Assembly: GCA_034008185.1 (NCBI GenBank)
Contig: CM067084.1
Coordinates: 59,720,599-59,784,598, forward strand
From: Gorsachius magnificus
Lineage: Eukaryota > Chordata > Aves > Pelecaniformes > Ardeidae
Length of the DNA stretch: 64,000 nt
Reading direction: 5' to 3'
The translations under genes were made by a program, and so were the position numbers. Numbering within the stretch: the first letter of the stretch is position 1; each line of letters starts with the position of its first letter. Shown one piece after another: positions 1-13,168 of the stretch. Below the pieces are notes generated by a model. The model worked only from the letters and a program-made list of their open reading frames with translations. It was not told the origin of the DNA and searched no databases.

Positions 1-19
1 CACTCTGCACTCAGAAAAT

Positions 20-157
20 GTGGACTTTGTCACTAATGTTAAGGGATGTTACATAAGTGACTGGTCCAGCTTGGTGCTTGCTAGAAAACATACACACGCT
101 CACACACTTGTCCCACAGGCAATCCACACTTGTGGGTCCCCCCGTGAATACCAGCAT
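20..157 (-). repeat. Copy of a GT-rich dispersed repeat
   Basis: Read on the minus strand, this stretch is GT-rich and includes a GTGTGTATGTTTTCTAG motif. Similar motifs end the repeats near 30375-30400 and 59490-59515. It abuts the truncated end of the CR1 fragment that starts at 158. The family is not one I can name, and the boundaries are approximate. Confidence 0.35.
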
Positions 158-690
158 GGTCCTTTAGCTGTTCCTCATAGGACATGCCTTCCAGACCTTT
201 CACCAGCTTTGTTGCCCTCTTCTGGATGCATTCAAGAACATTCACATCCTTCTGAAATTGTGGGGCACACAATACTCAAGGTGAGGCCTCACCAATGCTA
301 AATACAGTGGGATAATCACTTCTTTTGACCAGCTGGTTATACTGTGGATGCAGTTTTCCCTCTTGGCTGCCAGGGCACACTTCTGACTTGTATTAAGCCT
401 GCTGTCAAGCAGCACCTCCAGATCCCTCTCTGCAGGGCTGCTCTCCGTGTCCAGCAATACTCCATCTAGGTGCAGAATCCAGCATTTGGTCTCATTAAAT
501 TGCATGCCACTGATGATCGCCCAATGCTCTACTCTATCTAGATCCCTCTGTAAGTTCTCTTGTCCCTTAAGAGAGTTAACAGCACCTCCCAGTTTGTTAT
601 CATCGGCAAACTTGCTAATGGTGCATTCGACTCCTGCATCCAGATCATTGATAAAAATATTGAACAAAGGGTCTACTAAATCATGGGGCG
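158..690 (-). mobile_element. CR1 LINE fragment (ORF2, RT C-terminal part)
   Basis: Minus-strand frames at 242-667 and 81-272 encode recognisable CR1 ORF2 protein: the RT segment FINDLD followed by SKFADD, then the thumb-like region with [10 protein letters not shown] and finally QKRATKLVKGLEG. The fragment lacks both ends: it starts inside RT and stops before the 3' UTR. The two pieces are in different frames, so at least one frameshift is present, and divergence from the younger CR1 at 18228 is high. This is an old dead copy. Confidence 0.85.
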
Positions 691-903
691 CTGGACAATT
701 CTGCCAGAAATGCTGTCACCCAATGATCAGAAACCTCTGGGCCCTCCAATCCTGCAATTAACACATGAGTGGAAACTGCAGGGTCTTTACCAAAGTTTAT
801 GTTTGGGTTATGGTGTTGCAGAACTGTTGATTTTGCAGCACGTATGAACAGAATAAAAGAGGGTGCCATTTTACAACACCAAAAAAAAAAAAAAAAAAAA
901 AAG
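691..903 (+). other. Unclassified segment ending in AATAAA and poly(A)
   Basis: The segment is not recognised as CR1 or LTR. An AATAAA hexamer at 852-857 is followed 23 bases later by an uninterrupted run of 22 A (881-902). This layout is that of a polyadenylated RNA copied back into DNA, although a simple A-tract next to a chance hexamer cannot be excluded. No open frame of note is present. Confidence 0.35.
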
Positions 904-1002
904 AGAAGATGATGAGCCACAGCTAGAAAAAACCTTTTCCTGAGAAAGGGAATCCACTGATTTTTCCTTACTGATGAAGTGGAATACGTGCTAGATTTCA
1001 TA

Positions 1003-1180
1003 GACCATAGATCATAGAACAGTTTGGGTTAGAAGTGACCTTTAAAGATCATCCAGTTCCAACCCTCCTGCCATAGGCAGGGACACCTTCCACTAGATCA
1101 GGCTGCTCAAAGCCCCATCCAACCTGGCCTTGAACATTTCCAGGGAGGGGACATCCACAACTTCTCTGGGCAACATGTTC
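1003..1180 (-). mobile_element. CR1 LINE 3'-end fragment
   Basis: Reverse-complement CR1 3' sequence. It begins at the low coordinate with the ATAGA-type terminal units (CATAGACCATAGATCATAGA), followed by the characteristic stretch with GATCATCCAGTTCCAACC and the downstream GGACATCCACAACTTCTCTGGG. It is strongly 5'-truncated, as most CR1 insertions are. No coding part of length remains. Confidence 0.85.
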
Positions 1181-4100
1181 CTTAAAAAGAGGATGAAAAA
1201 ATGTAGCAATTAATAAAGTATGAAATCAACCTAAGACAACCAACATATTTTTATATTTTTATTAACAATGAGCAGTTGGAATTGTTATTGTGTAGGGATG
1301 GACTCCTTCAGGAATTATTCTCTTCAGGCATATGTTTTTTCTGGAATCACAACTGCTATGACTAATAAGAATCTTATTTCAGTAAAAAGTCTGAGAGAGA
1401 TGCGATGTGTATATCATATGTGGTTATTTCATGCAAAAAAAAACAGAGAAAGAAAAAAAGAAAGAAAAATAAATAATGCAAACAGATGTTAGAATCCTCA
1501 CACAAAAAACAAAGAATGTTTTAATAATGAAGAAGCTGGTACCAGTAACCAGGAATATAGTAGAGTAATAGTACAGCACTCAGCCCAAGCAGGAAATGAG
1601 TAAGTAAAAAATGAAACATTTGTAATGTAGTGCAGGAGCTCAAGAAATAAAATGGAAGAATTTGAACTACTGGTGCAGGATATAAACCTGGATGTTACTG
1701 AACATCAGGAAACTGCACATCAAAAATGGACTGGAAATCATAAATGGATTGCAGGTATTGGAAAATACAAGTTGTTCAGAAAAGCTAAAGGTATTGATAT
1801 AGAAATACGTGTTAATAATATGCATGTGGAATATGAGAACTTCATTGTTGGAGTAGGCTGTTGCCTGAATTGATAAAGGTTTGCTGAAACCCCTATCAAA
1901 TGCAACCTTAAAAAAAAAAAAATCCACAGAACTATACAGCCCCAGCTACTACAGAAACAGTACTGGGAGTGTATGGAGAGCCTACAGGGAAATGGAAAAG
2001 AGATTGCCAAAACCTTCAAACGTTTCATGAAGTGTGTGAATCACTTAATTGAATTCTGAGATTACACTTTATAACTTGATGCAGGCTGAATTTTTACAAA
2101 CTATCAAATTCCTCTAAAGCAGAAGCCGTAAATGTCGATTTAGTGACATTATTAAGATCATGTGTAATTTTAAGGATTATGTCTAATTTTAGTCCTATAT
2201 GTACTCAACTATCACTGTATATCTTAAGGGTTTGAGGTTACAGTAACATAATTTAAACTGTAAGAGGTAAAACTGCCAGAAATATAAACACAAATGTTAA
2301 AACATCTGAATGTCTTGAGAGCACTTAATTGAAACATTTGGTACATCAATATCTGAAATATTTTCCCCTATGGTATGCAATTATAAGCACCAGCTTGGAT
2401 GTTACTTATACTCCAGATTCAAGGTTTTGACAGAGGTGAATGTCATCAGTCATGCCAACTAGCTATAGTTTGTGCATATAATTATTTTTACAGAAAAAGT
2501 GATTTTCATGGTCACTACTTACTCAAAACGTTATAGGTTTAATGTCTATTTCTGATGGAATATATGAAAAGCCAGCTGTGAAATAATGGCTTAGTTTACA
2601 TGAATAGTTTGAATTTCATCAATAAAATTAAAATAATCTAGTATGCACAACCTAAATCTTTGCAAATGTTACATGTTTCAGGACTAATCCTACACAGGTG
2701 ATATACTATAAGTTAAAGAACCTTACCTTAGAAAGGTTGCAGTATTACATTAGTTTATTTATTAATATGTTTTTAATCAGAAGATGTTAACTGTGATTAT
2801 AGAAGTATTTTTTATCTATGACATATAGATGCAGAAATTTATCAGATAAAATTAAAAAATTTTTTTTAATTTTTTGTTAATAAAATGAACATAAAATAAA
2901 TTAATAAATTAAAACACAATTTTTTTTATTTTTTTTTTTTATAGTAATGCATAAGTTGTCTTTGCACTGCTTGGCTGAAGAACAGAAGTTTGGACTAGTT
3001 TCCTCAATTTCCATTAATTTTCTTCATTAGAAATTCTAATGAAAGAGAAGATTGAAGATTAATGAAGATTAATTAAGAACTTGGAAACTAGAAGTACATA
3101 AATGGTTCCCATTTCCCATTAACAACAACAGGTTGTTTCTGTACCTCTACATACATAAGAATAAGCAGTATTATTGCTTTCCAAGATAGCCAGTCTTAGA
3201 AATATAATTTGGAAAAATAAATAACATAAACACTTCCTCATGACAGAATATAAATTGTTCACTATTCTTAGAAATTCACCAAGCATCTGTGGTTTAATTT
3301 TTAGTTGGCCTCAATACATTATGGATGACAATGTTAGATAAATATTTTTGTTAAGAAATCCAGAAGAAAATGCCTTAGGGTTTAGCTGCATGGCTCACAA
3401 ATCTGTTCATGGGCTGTTTTAGAGGTTTTTTTATTTGTTTGTTTTTTAATCTACCTTTGTTATATATTTATGCATATTTTTAAACCAGAAACTCATACAA
3501 ATAAGAAATTCAATATACAAGATACTCTGTTCCTTTCTACAGCTCTCAGATAATGTGTAGAGTCTGTTCCATTTTCTATCAGCTACTCAGTCCTTTGCTA
3601 TTATGCAGAATTAATGCTGGTGGAATGACAAGGAGCTCTCTTTGTCTTTCTTGTTGCCATAATCCTTTAAAGAATATTGGGATAGACGAAATGTCTTAGA
3701 ACTTCATTGATAGAACCTGTTTTTTTGCTCAACACAACGTGGTTCAATCTATTATTTATAACCTTTGCTCATAAACTTTCGCCTGGCTTGTGTTAATACA
3801 GAGGTTTATCTGGATTATTAAACAGAAAGAAGTCCTGAAGGAAATAAAGAATTCCTGTTTTGTTTTGACATTTTGCTAAACTATAATTACAGTTATATTT
3901 TGCAGACTATGTTTCTTTGTAGTGAGGGGGTTTTGGGTTTTGATTTTTTTTTTATTTCTTTTTTTTTCATTTATAGCTAGCATACTGTAAATCAGCATTA
4001 TCCTTACAGCATGCACATACTAACTTGCATAATTTTACCTGTACTTCTTACAGACTTCCTAGGTTTATCCCTACAGCTCACAGGGGTTAATATTTTATTT

Positions 4101-4427
4101 TATGTCCAGCATAAAGACTTATACAATGAATAGAGTAATTACAAAAAGGACAACACTCTGAGGAAGGTTTTTGAAAGAGTAAAATATCCCTAACTCCAGA
4201 CTGATCTTCAAAGCAGTCAAAAAGAAAAAGTAGTAACATTCTCAAAGTCCAAAAAGCCATGTGATCACTGAAAAAAACAGTATGGAAGTTGTATATCTTA
4301 AGAGGTTTCTGAAAATATTTTTTGTCTTATTATTATTTCCTTTGGCTGACACAAGTAATGAGGATATAAGTTCTTTTTGCTTCTAATTTCAAAAGGTTCA
4401 TAGCAGGAATAACGATGCTATAAATAT
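1181..4427. other. AT-rich spacer, no gene seen
   Basis: About 3.2 kb of AT-rich sequence with homopolymer runs: an A-rich stretch at 1433-1470, A13 near 1910-1922, AT-only stretches at 2850-2940 and T-runs near 3945-3970. Open frames here are short and low in complexity. There is a short perfect inverted repeat with 8-bp arms (3023-3030 with 3036-3043). Nothing supports an exon or RNA gene. Confidence 0.6.
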
Positions 4428-5485
4428 CATAGGCTCACAGGATCACAGGAAAATTCAAATTGGAAGGAACCTCAAGAGGTCATTTAAAACCAGTCTCCTG
4501 CTCAAAACAGGGCCAGCTCTGAGTTCAGACCAGCTTTCTTAGGGTGATCTAGTTGGACCTTGAAAAGCCCCAAGGATGGAGACTGCACAACCTCTCCAGG
4601 CAGCCTGTTCCACTGCCTGATTATTTTCTTGCAGGAAAACAGTTTCTTGGACATAATCAGATCCTACTTATTTCAACTTATGTCCATTGTCTCTCATCCA
4701 CCTGCCTGGCACTACTCAAAGGAGCCAGGCTCTGTCTCTTTGACTACCTGCCTGCAGGTGCTGGGGGGAGGCATGGCCTGCTGTTAGGTCCCCTGAAGCC
4801 ATCACTTGATGAGCCTGAAGAAGTCCAGGTCCCTCAACCTCTCCTCACAGGGCAAGTACTCCAGTCCCTCGCCAGCTTAGAGTCCTTCCACTGAACTCAC
4901 CCCAGTCTACTGATGTCTGTCATGAACAGAGGGGCCCAAAACCAGACACTGTAGATGTAGATGTGGTAAAATGAGTGCCAGGTAAAGAGGTCCAGCCATT
5001 CTCCTTGACCTCCTGGCCATGCTTAGTACAGCCCTGGTTGCTGCATGCTGCTGGCTCATGCCCAGTTTACCATGTACCAGCACTCTCAAAGGTTTTCTCA
5101 GCAGATCTGCTCCCCAGCCAGTCAGGACCCAGCTTGTTACTGCAGAGGGATTTTCCTTCCCAAGAGCAGGACTTGAAATTTGTCCTGATTGAATTTCATA
5201 AGGTTCCTAGCAGCCCATTCCTCCAGCCTGTCTAGCAGTCATTTCCTCAATCATATTGACTGGTTACCCAATTTGGAGTCATCTGAAAACTTAATAAGCA
5301 AGGTCCTTCTCCAGGTCATTAAGAAATGTTAAACAGGACAGGTCCCAGGATAGACCCCTAGAGTACTTCACTTGCTACTGGTCCCAAGGTAGATTATCAC
5401 CTTTAAATCACCACCTTTTGAGCCAAATCTTCTGACTTCCATACGCCATCTAGACATCCTCCAATCTAGACCATAAAAACTTAAC
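4428..5485 (-). mobile_element. Old, long CR1-like LINE copy
   Basis: The low-coordinate end carries a CR1-style terminus (AGGCTCACAGGATCACAGGA) followed by the usual CR1 antisense 3' pattern (GGAGACTGCACAACCTCTCC, GGCAGCCTGTTCCACTGCC). Similarity to CR1 coding sequence continues upward to about 5485 but with many substitutions and stops, so no intact frame survives. It is clearly more diverged than the other copies here. The 5' limit is uncertain. Confidence 0.75.
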
Positions 5486-6104
5486 TTGGATACAAGAGGA
5501 GCTGATGTGACTGTTAAGACTATCATGTGAACAGGGTGAAATGAAGATGTTTAAAATCAGTGACTACACTTCAAATGAGGTTCTCTCAAATTATTTGTTT
5601 AGTTAGAGAAGAAAGAAGAATATACAACTGGCATATTGATGTCATCCTATTAAAAAGTGTGTACAGTTAACAGCACTCTAAAATCATATTCCCCTTAAAA
5701 ATGTTTCATTGACTTCCACAGCAGTAAAGGTAAGGTACATCTATAAATTCAAAGTTCTGGTTTTGGTAAGATGGCCTTTATACAGACTCTTAAAACAGGA
5801 ATACTTCTGAGGTGAGATTGTTCATACCTCCAAGGTCCTTCAAGACATTGAACACACCGGCCTCCATCCAACAAAGTACTTAATCACATAATTTTCTACT
5901 CATTTCAGTATTATTATTTGGATGTTTGAATTTAAGCTTTAGTGCTTGTTTGGACTTGGGTCAAACTGTTCAGCAGCATGCAAGAATCATCTGGCATTAA
6001 ACTTATTAAGGAGAAAAACTTTGGCCATAAATTATGAAGTTAAGCAAAAGGTGCTTTCTGTGCAGGAGACATGAAACAGGCAGATCAGTAAAGAAAATGC
6101 ATTA
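5486..6104. other. AT-rich spacer, no gene seen
   Basis: Unique-looking AT-rich sequence between two minus-strand CR1 copies. I see no long open frame, RNA gene or repeat boundary. Confidence 0.55.
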
Positions 6105-6512
6105 CACAGAATCACACAGAATCACAGAATGGCAAGGGTTGGAAGGGACCTTGGAAGATCGTCTAGTCCAACCCTCCTGCTAAAGCAGGTTCATCTAGAG
6201 CAGGTTGCACAGGACATCGTCCAGGTGGGCTTTGAATATCTCCAGGGAAGGAGACTCCACAACCCCCCTGGGCAGCCTGTTCCAGTGCTCTGTCATCCTC
6301 AAAGTAAAGAAGTACTTTCTTATATTCAACTGAAACCTCTTATGCTTTAGTTTGTGCCCATTGCCCCTTGTCCTGTTGCTGGGCACCACCGAGAAGAGTC
6401 TGGATCCTTCCTCATGACATGCACCCTTAAGATATTTGTACGTGTTGATGAGATCCCCTCTCAGTCTTTTCTTCAGGCTAAACAAGCACAGCTCTCTCAG
6501 ACATTGCAATAG
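6105..6512 (-). mobile_element. CR1 LINE 3' fragment with ORF2 C-terminus
   Basis: The 3' terminus is at the low coordinate (CAGAATCACACAGAATCACA). The minus-strand frame at 6195-6509 encodes the CR1 ORF2 C-terminus: [20 protein letters not shown], then [15 protein letters not shown] and finally [16 protein letters not shown] before the stop. That frame is open for 104 residues, so the copy is moderately young. It is 5'-truncated upstream of the [18 protein letters not shown] segment. Confidence 0.9.
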
Positions 6513-9500
6513 GTTCCAAGAACAACATTATATATCAATACAGAATTAATCTCTTGTTACTGAAAAAGATTTTTATTAAAGAAGAAATGCTATTCCATAG
6601 GCTTTAATTTCACTGGTTTCATTGATATTACTACATTAACTCTTCCTTTCCCTGAGAAGGTTTTTTCTCTCACTCTAAAAGACACAAAAATATATGCTAA
6701 TAAAAATTCTGTTGCAATTGTGCATCATTAAGTACAAACTTAACAATTTAAAATTTAAGACTTTGAAGAATTCAAGTATATTTCTACTTCCCTGACGCAT
6801 ATATACACATTTACTTAATATAGTATTAAAGCAGAGGAGTAACAACAGTTTTCCTCACTAACATGCAATACAGATAAAATTAAAATATATGATCATAACA
6901 TAACCTGCATTGAGGCAGAACTGTGTGAAGAAAGAAGACCAAAACCATAGCATATGATTCCAGCTATAAGGATTTATCAAAATCACTGGTTTATTTGTAT
7001 TTGTGAAATACAAGTACACCACTTGTACTCACTTGTAGAAGTACTCTGTCATCAAGAAGGAGCCACATCTAAGTTCCAATGCCAAGATAATCAAGTAAAC
7101 ACATAATAAATATTAAAAGTCTGGCAGCAACAAATGTGTGCTTAGGTTTTCCCAGTGATGGTGTCATTAGGAAAACCTGCTTAGGCCTGCAGATAAGAAG
7201 CTGTATGTGAGAGGCCTTCGTTAAGGGCTGAGTAAAGTAGGCACAAGACCCTGTCTGAGCCCTAAACCACATCTGTCAATAAGAGAGGATGTTAGTAAAA
7301 ATGCAGTTCTTTATCATGACCCAATACACTCAGCATCCCAACTTCATATTCTATAACTAAGAAGAGAAAGGTGATCAGGCTTCTATGCTTGGAAGAACAT
7401 AGACAAGATCAGGTCTTCTTTGTGTATTGATGATTACTGCAAAGATACTGAAGACAGTAAGAACAAGTAAGTGCCATGTTTGATGTACCATTCCATCAGC
7501 TGATGCTAATTTCTGCAGAGAAGTCAGAGCTCAGATACATGGGCTTTCCAGCTATTGCTGCATTTTACCAAGTGGATGTATCAGCTCATTCAGAGTTTAC
7601 TTCAGAGGTCTTTCACTACCTGATTGCTTCTCATAGCACTGAAAGGTGCTTCCCACAGACAATTTTTGCAAATAAGCTACATTTACTAGCAACCAAGAAG
7701 CATGCGCTTCCTAAAAAATAATTATTGGGGAGGACAACGGGATGAAAATAGAATAATGGTGAAAATTGTGATTTTTTTATTAGAAGAAATAAAATATAAT
7801 GTATGGATTAAATAAGCAAGATGTTAACATTTAATTTGCAGTCATGTTCTGACATAGATGTTCCTCATCAGGAGCAGTGAGCAATTTAGAAATTATATAT
7901 GAATGTATAGCTGTGTGTATGTGTTATCTATAGATATGTATATATGTGTGTGAATGTATACATATATGTAATGCTGCTCCAGTACAAATTACAATTTTGG
8001 AGTAAATTACTAGATTTGTAACATTTTAAATAAAACAAATAAATAAAAATGTTAAAACATATCCAATTTCCCTATTCTCTTTAAATAAAATTTTAACCAA
8101 CATTAATACATAATTCACAGAAGAAAAGTTAATAATAGAAAAGGGAATTTTCAACATAAGACAATATAAGTGCTGTGTGTAAAATACTAAGGGAAAATCC
8201 ATACTCACACTGTCTTCAGATAAGATGTATTATAGAAGAATAAGCCTCTGAATTCTCTAAAAAAAACAGAACTGTAAAGACAAAATAAGAAAAAGAATGT
8301 ACCACACCACAAAATTTCATTGTCTTAGTAATTTTATTTGTCCTTTAAAACAGAAATTATCAAATGCTAGCAAGAAGTGCCAAAGTCAAGCTTCTTTCCT
8401 CATCTATCTGTTTGAAAGGAAAAGAAAGCTTAAGGAGGTGTTCAGCAGACGCCAGAGTATTAAAGACCCAGAAATTGTTCGTACAGTTCAAAAAGGATTT
8501 TCCCACTGTTTGATATTAATTTCATTTCCCCCAGTCCTAAAAAAATTAGAAGTTTCAAATTAGTGTTTTCAAGTGGAAATAAACATTTCCTAGACTGATC
8601 AAACCAACACACTCTACTATATTTAAATTCCAGACCTGATCCTCCAAATGTCTATATTATGATTACTTGCATTCATCTTCCTGATGCATTTGACTTCAAA
8701 GGCACTAAACATGAAAGTAAAATTAATCAAGTGCAATAATGTTTGCAGAATTGTGTCCTTAGAGAACATGCTATTCAGGCTAGAAGTACACAGAACACTA
8801 AAGAGACAATAATGTAAATAATAGTAATGTGATATATTTTGAAAAAAATGAAAATGTGAGGTCTTTCAGTCTAGAGGGTACTTTGAGGGAAACTGCATTT
8901 GCTGAAAATCTTTCCTCTTTGCATAGAATATTGAAACTGTTTAAAGGAAACCGCTTAGGATTTTCTTCTTAGAGGATCATTTAACTGGTGGTGGTGTTCC
9001 AATAGAAGAGATTAACAGCTCACCTATTTCCACTACAACACCTTGATGGATAGAAGACAGCTAGACAATGAGAAATGTAATTAATTTTGTAAATGTAGAC
9101 AATTTGGCCAGATTTTTAAACACCTCTTGGTTTATCTCCCTGTCTGATGAACTTGGTCTTTTTTTTCCTTGCTTTTATAGCAAGTTTTCATATTGATACC
9201 AGAAAAAATGTTTTTTAATTTCTATTTAACCAAAAGGTTGATCCAAATAATTATTATTGGTTTTATTCTGTTTCAGTTTGCCACTGAAAAATATCTATTA
9301 TTTCCACCTCAGTCAGATGGAAAAATTAAGTGGATCATATTTCTTATATTTTTGCAGGTTTTTAACATCTACTTTTTCCACTTAATGCTTTCCTTTTTTT
9401 AAGAAAATAATATGTTATCGCCATCCTAAATATGTATTTTATCGATTCATGTATTTTCTGAAACGGTTTCCAGCTAAGTTGCATGAGCTAGCCATCAGGG

Positions 9501-11284
9501 GGCACTAAGAGAGCATACAGCTCCTTGGCTCACTCTACCCAGAATATAACATGTCACCTGTGTGGCCATCCTATTTTCAGATCCCCTTAAGTGTCTTATG
9601 CTTGAAGGTACAAATCAATCTTGTAAGCATTGAGGGTGTGCACAGATCCCTGAAGGTAGGTTTTCAGAGACACAGTCAATGCCTACTTCAGCAACTTGGA
9701 TTTACAGTACATTTAAGCCTAGAGGCATCCAGTGCAGAAATAAACAGAGCAGCATAAGCCAACAACGCACTAGAACAGTAACACTAATATAATTTCTACA
9801 CTCTTCTAGATAGCAATGTGTTAGAAAACAGGTTCTAGATTAGACCACTTATTTCTTATTTGTGCTCTTCTGAATATCCTTTTTTGCTTTTATGTCTTTC
9901 AATCCTAATAAAATATTCTCAAATGTATTAATTTGAACTTTAATACACTCAGGTAACACTGATGAAATTTTCTGAGGTCTAGAATAATGTAAAATAAAGC
10001 AGAGTTATCCCATAAGATGCCCTGTTTACTGGAACAGATGCTTGACATTATGTCTTTACCCAGAAACATTTATCTGAATTGAGGATGTGGTTTTAACTCC
10101 CAGCATTGTAAACCTTTGTTTTAGATTTTATAGAAAAGACCCCTTAAAATACAGGTATTTAAAATCAATGAAAGACATTTAACGAGAAGCAGAACTTTCA
10201 CATTGTATACAATACTTTACAAGAGGTTTGCTTTTATTCATATATCTATTCTGATAGTTTCATGCCTGACATTTTTATTAGTATTTTACATGTAACATGT
10301 ACTGTCTTTGCTCCTGTCAAGAAATGACAGAGAATATTATATCAAATGTCTCTTTAAAAGAAAGGAAAAAATACACCAACAACTTTTGTTAAATAAAAAC
10401 TCTAAGGAGAAAAATTCTCACAGTTCTGAAACAATTGCATAAAATTTCTATCTTTTTACTGAAATAAATATCTATTACTTGTGATGATGTTCTCTGAGTG
10501 TCTGTAAAAAGCCAGCTTAAGTTGGTTCTCTGAGATAGCACATATCATGTTAACAAATGGTAGAAAAACTGTAACAGATAGACCTAAGAAAAGAAAACTA
10601 GAAAAGCCTTAGATTTTACAAACAAATCTTGAGGCTTTGTTTTGAGGTAGCAGTATGCTTTTCTGAGATTGCTGTAAACATTCATATCACAAAATGGGTA
10701 AAGATAAAAACTGATAAAAAATAAGCTTTTTCACACTTAACATGTATTTTGGTAGTTCAGACAATTAAATCCTTTCTCAGTAAGAGTGATAGATCAAGCT
10801 TATACAGAAAAAACAACACTTTTTTTCATGTGAATTACACACTTTCTTTCCAAATTCATTACTTACAGTGAGTGTATATATATTCCTCAGTATTCTCTTT
10901 TATTCTGATGTCTTTTGGATATGTTTTTATTCCCCTTTTTGGATCATAAAATTTAGTGTCAGGAATACTTATTCATGTGAGTTACAAGAGGTAATCTGAG
11001 CTGTTGCCTCCTATTAGAAAACAAAATCTATAAGCAGTATGCTACTCCTATTTAGGTGACTGAATTTTATACTTAATTTATTTCATTATACAGTTTCTCT
11101 AAGGGTAAGATTTTAAGCAGTGTTTAAAAGAGTTAGAAAAAAAAACAACAGTGGAAGTATATAAAAAAATAAAAGAGATAAAATTTTTAGGTCTAAACTT
11201 AGAAGTCTTTCAACAGAATAAGGTACAATCTCATGGTCTAATTTAGACTTCTTTAGCAGTACAGCTTAAGTAAATTGATGGAAC
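6513..11284. other. Long AT-rich spacer, no gene seen
   Basis: About 4.8 kb without a recognised element. A degenerate TA/TG-rich stretch lies near 7890-7970. Two open frames of 81 codons (7476-7721) and 88 codons (8297-8563) match nothing I recognise, have no splice or start context of note, and are of a length expected by chance here. One CTCF-like site is listed separately. Confidence 0.55.
9490..9508 (+). promoter_or_regulatory. Candidate CTCF-type motif
   Basis: CCATCAGGGGGCACTA (9492-9507) agrees with the known vertebrate CTCF core at most positions, including the invariant CCA and the AGGGGGC block. It lies in otherwise AT-rich unique DNA, so the GC-rich word stands out. Whether it is bound cannot be seen from sequence. 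Confidence 0.4.
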
Positions 11285-12130
11285 ATAGAATCATAGAAAT
11301 ATTTAGGTTGGAAAAGACCTATAAGATCATCAAGTCCAACCATTAATCTAGCACTGCCAAGTTCACCACTAAACCATGTCCCTGAGCACCACACCTACAT
11401 GTCTTTCAAATACCTCCAGGGGCAGAGACTTGACCACTTCCCTGGGCAGCCTGTTCCAATGCTTGACAACCCTTTCGGCAAAGAAATTTTTCCTAGTATC
11501 CAATCTAAATTTCCCCTGGCACAACTTGAGACTATTTCTTCTTGTCCTATCACTTGTTACTTGGGAAAAGAGACTGAAACCCACCTCACTACAACCTCCT
11601 TTCAGGTAGTTGTAGAGAGCCATAAGGTCTCCCCTCAGCCTCCTTTTCTCCAGGCTAAACAACCCTTGTTCCCTCAGCTGCTCCCCATAAGACTTGTGCT
11701 CCAGACATCTTGACCTCCCGTCAAATGGAACTTACCCTGTCATCCAGGACTGCTGAAAGATTGATGGAAAAGGGCTTGGTGAGCACCTCCTCCATCTCCC
11801 TCAGTACCTGTGGGTGTAACCCATCTGCCCCATGGACTTGTGTATGTCTAATTGGCTAAGCAGGTCACTATTTCTTCTTGGATCATGGGAGCTTTGTTCT
11901 ACTCCCTGTCTCTGACTTTTGGCTCAGGGGGCTGGGTACCCAGATAACAACTGGCCTTACTGTTAAAGAGAGGCAAAGAAGGCATTAAGTTCTGCAGCCT
12001 TATCCTCATCCTTTGTCACTATGGTTCCCCCTGCATCCAGTAAAGGATGGAGATTCTCTCTGGCTCTCCTTGTTGAGATATTTATAGAAATATTTTTTAT
12101 TATCTTTCACAGAAATTTAAGTTCTAGCTT
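11285..12130 (-). mobile_element. CR1 LINE copy with an internal deletion
   Basis: The low-coordinate end is the CR1 3' terminus (CATAGAATCATAGAAATA). A minus-strand frame at 11369-11662 encodes the ORF2 C-terminus ([20 protein letters not shown], then VTSDRTRRN). Above about 11716 the sequence changes to a much more 5' part of CR1 ORF2: read on the minus strand it encodes the linker between endonuclease and RT, including LNAFFASLF. The RT core is therefore missing and two distant parts of CR1 are joined near 11716. Stops and frameshifts make it non-functional. Confidence 0.75.
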
Positions 12131-13168
12131 TCTTACACAGACACTCAAGTAAAGCATCTGAGTAGAAAGATGTTGGGGAAGTTTTGTAGGACGGGTGTTT
12201 CAGAGCCTCTAACTATGATCATAATGTAAATACTTTTCCATAGGTATTTCCAAAGGGCCCTGGATCAGATTGGATTTTCTGTTGCCCTTTGGTTAAAATA
12301 TTCAGTAAAAAAGTAGCAGTTACCCATTTTCATTTGTCCTTTATAAGTTACCTAACTTCCCATAACATTTTTTTTCCCTTTGTCTCTGTAACCTCTCATA
12401 GTATGTAAATCTTACCTTATTAATCGTTTTTGTCACCTTTGCATGAATCTCATTAATTTTGGTACATCTTTACTGAGATGAAGCAACTGAACTGAATATG
12501 AAGTCATATGAGTATGTTATAAGACATATTTTCTATATATGTTTGTATTTCTATTTATCAGAATCATATCATATTATATTAAAGTCAACTTTGGAATAGT
12601 TTCTTGGTTTGTTTGTTAGAAAAATGTATATTTTTCTGTTTCTTCTGAATTTGCTTAAATAAAGAAATAAAAAGCTCTCCTTTAAATAACCTTTACTGAC
12701 AGCTAACAAAGTACTTATTGATATATGATACACTTCAACATCTGTAAGCACATCCTATAACTAATATGTGATACTGAATAGTAATTTTTGTGGCATGATG
12801 TAATTCAGCACAGCACTATATGAGGTATTGTACAATCACACAAAATGCTGTTATTTTAAGAGAAACATTTTCTTTTTCTGAAACAGTTTAGCAGTTAAAT
12901 GATACAGCCAAAAGAAGTGGATCGCAGAACTAAACTGTCAAAAAGTTTATATTCTGTTCAATCTTTCAAAGCAAAGGCAGCAATAGGCTCTTCTTCATGA
13001 CTGTAGATTTCTGTTAATATGAAAATCAACATCATTTGAATACCAATTTTTTCATGACATGGAAGCAACATCTTAGATCAATTATTAAAATGATTAATAC
13101 CTTACAAAGTATTAGAGTAAAATTTTTATGCACGTTGACCTCCCTGCCCCAAAAAGCAATTAAGTCAT
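12131..13168. other. AT-rich spacer, no gene seen
   Basis: AT-rich sequence with only short open frames (longest about 60-82 codons on the minus strand). No repeat family recognised. Confidence 0.5.

Noticed and set aside
4553..5235. Plus-strand frames of 113 and 86 codons as genes
   Set aside because: They are antisense to an old CR1 copy on the minus strand.
7476..7721. 81-codon frame as a small gene
   Set aside because: Length is within chance for this much AT-rich sequence, and nothing in the translation is recognisable.
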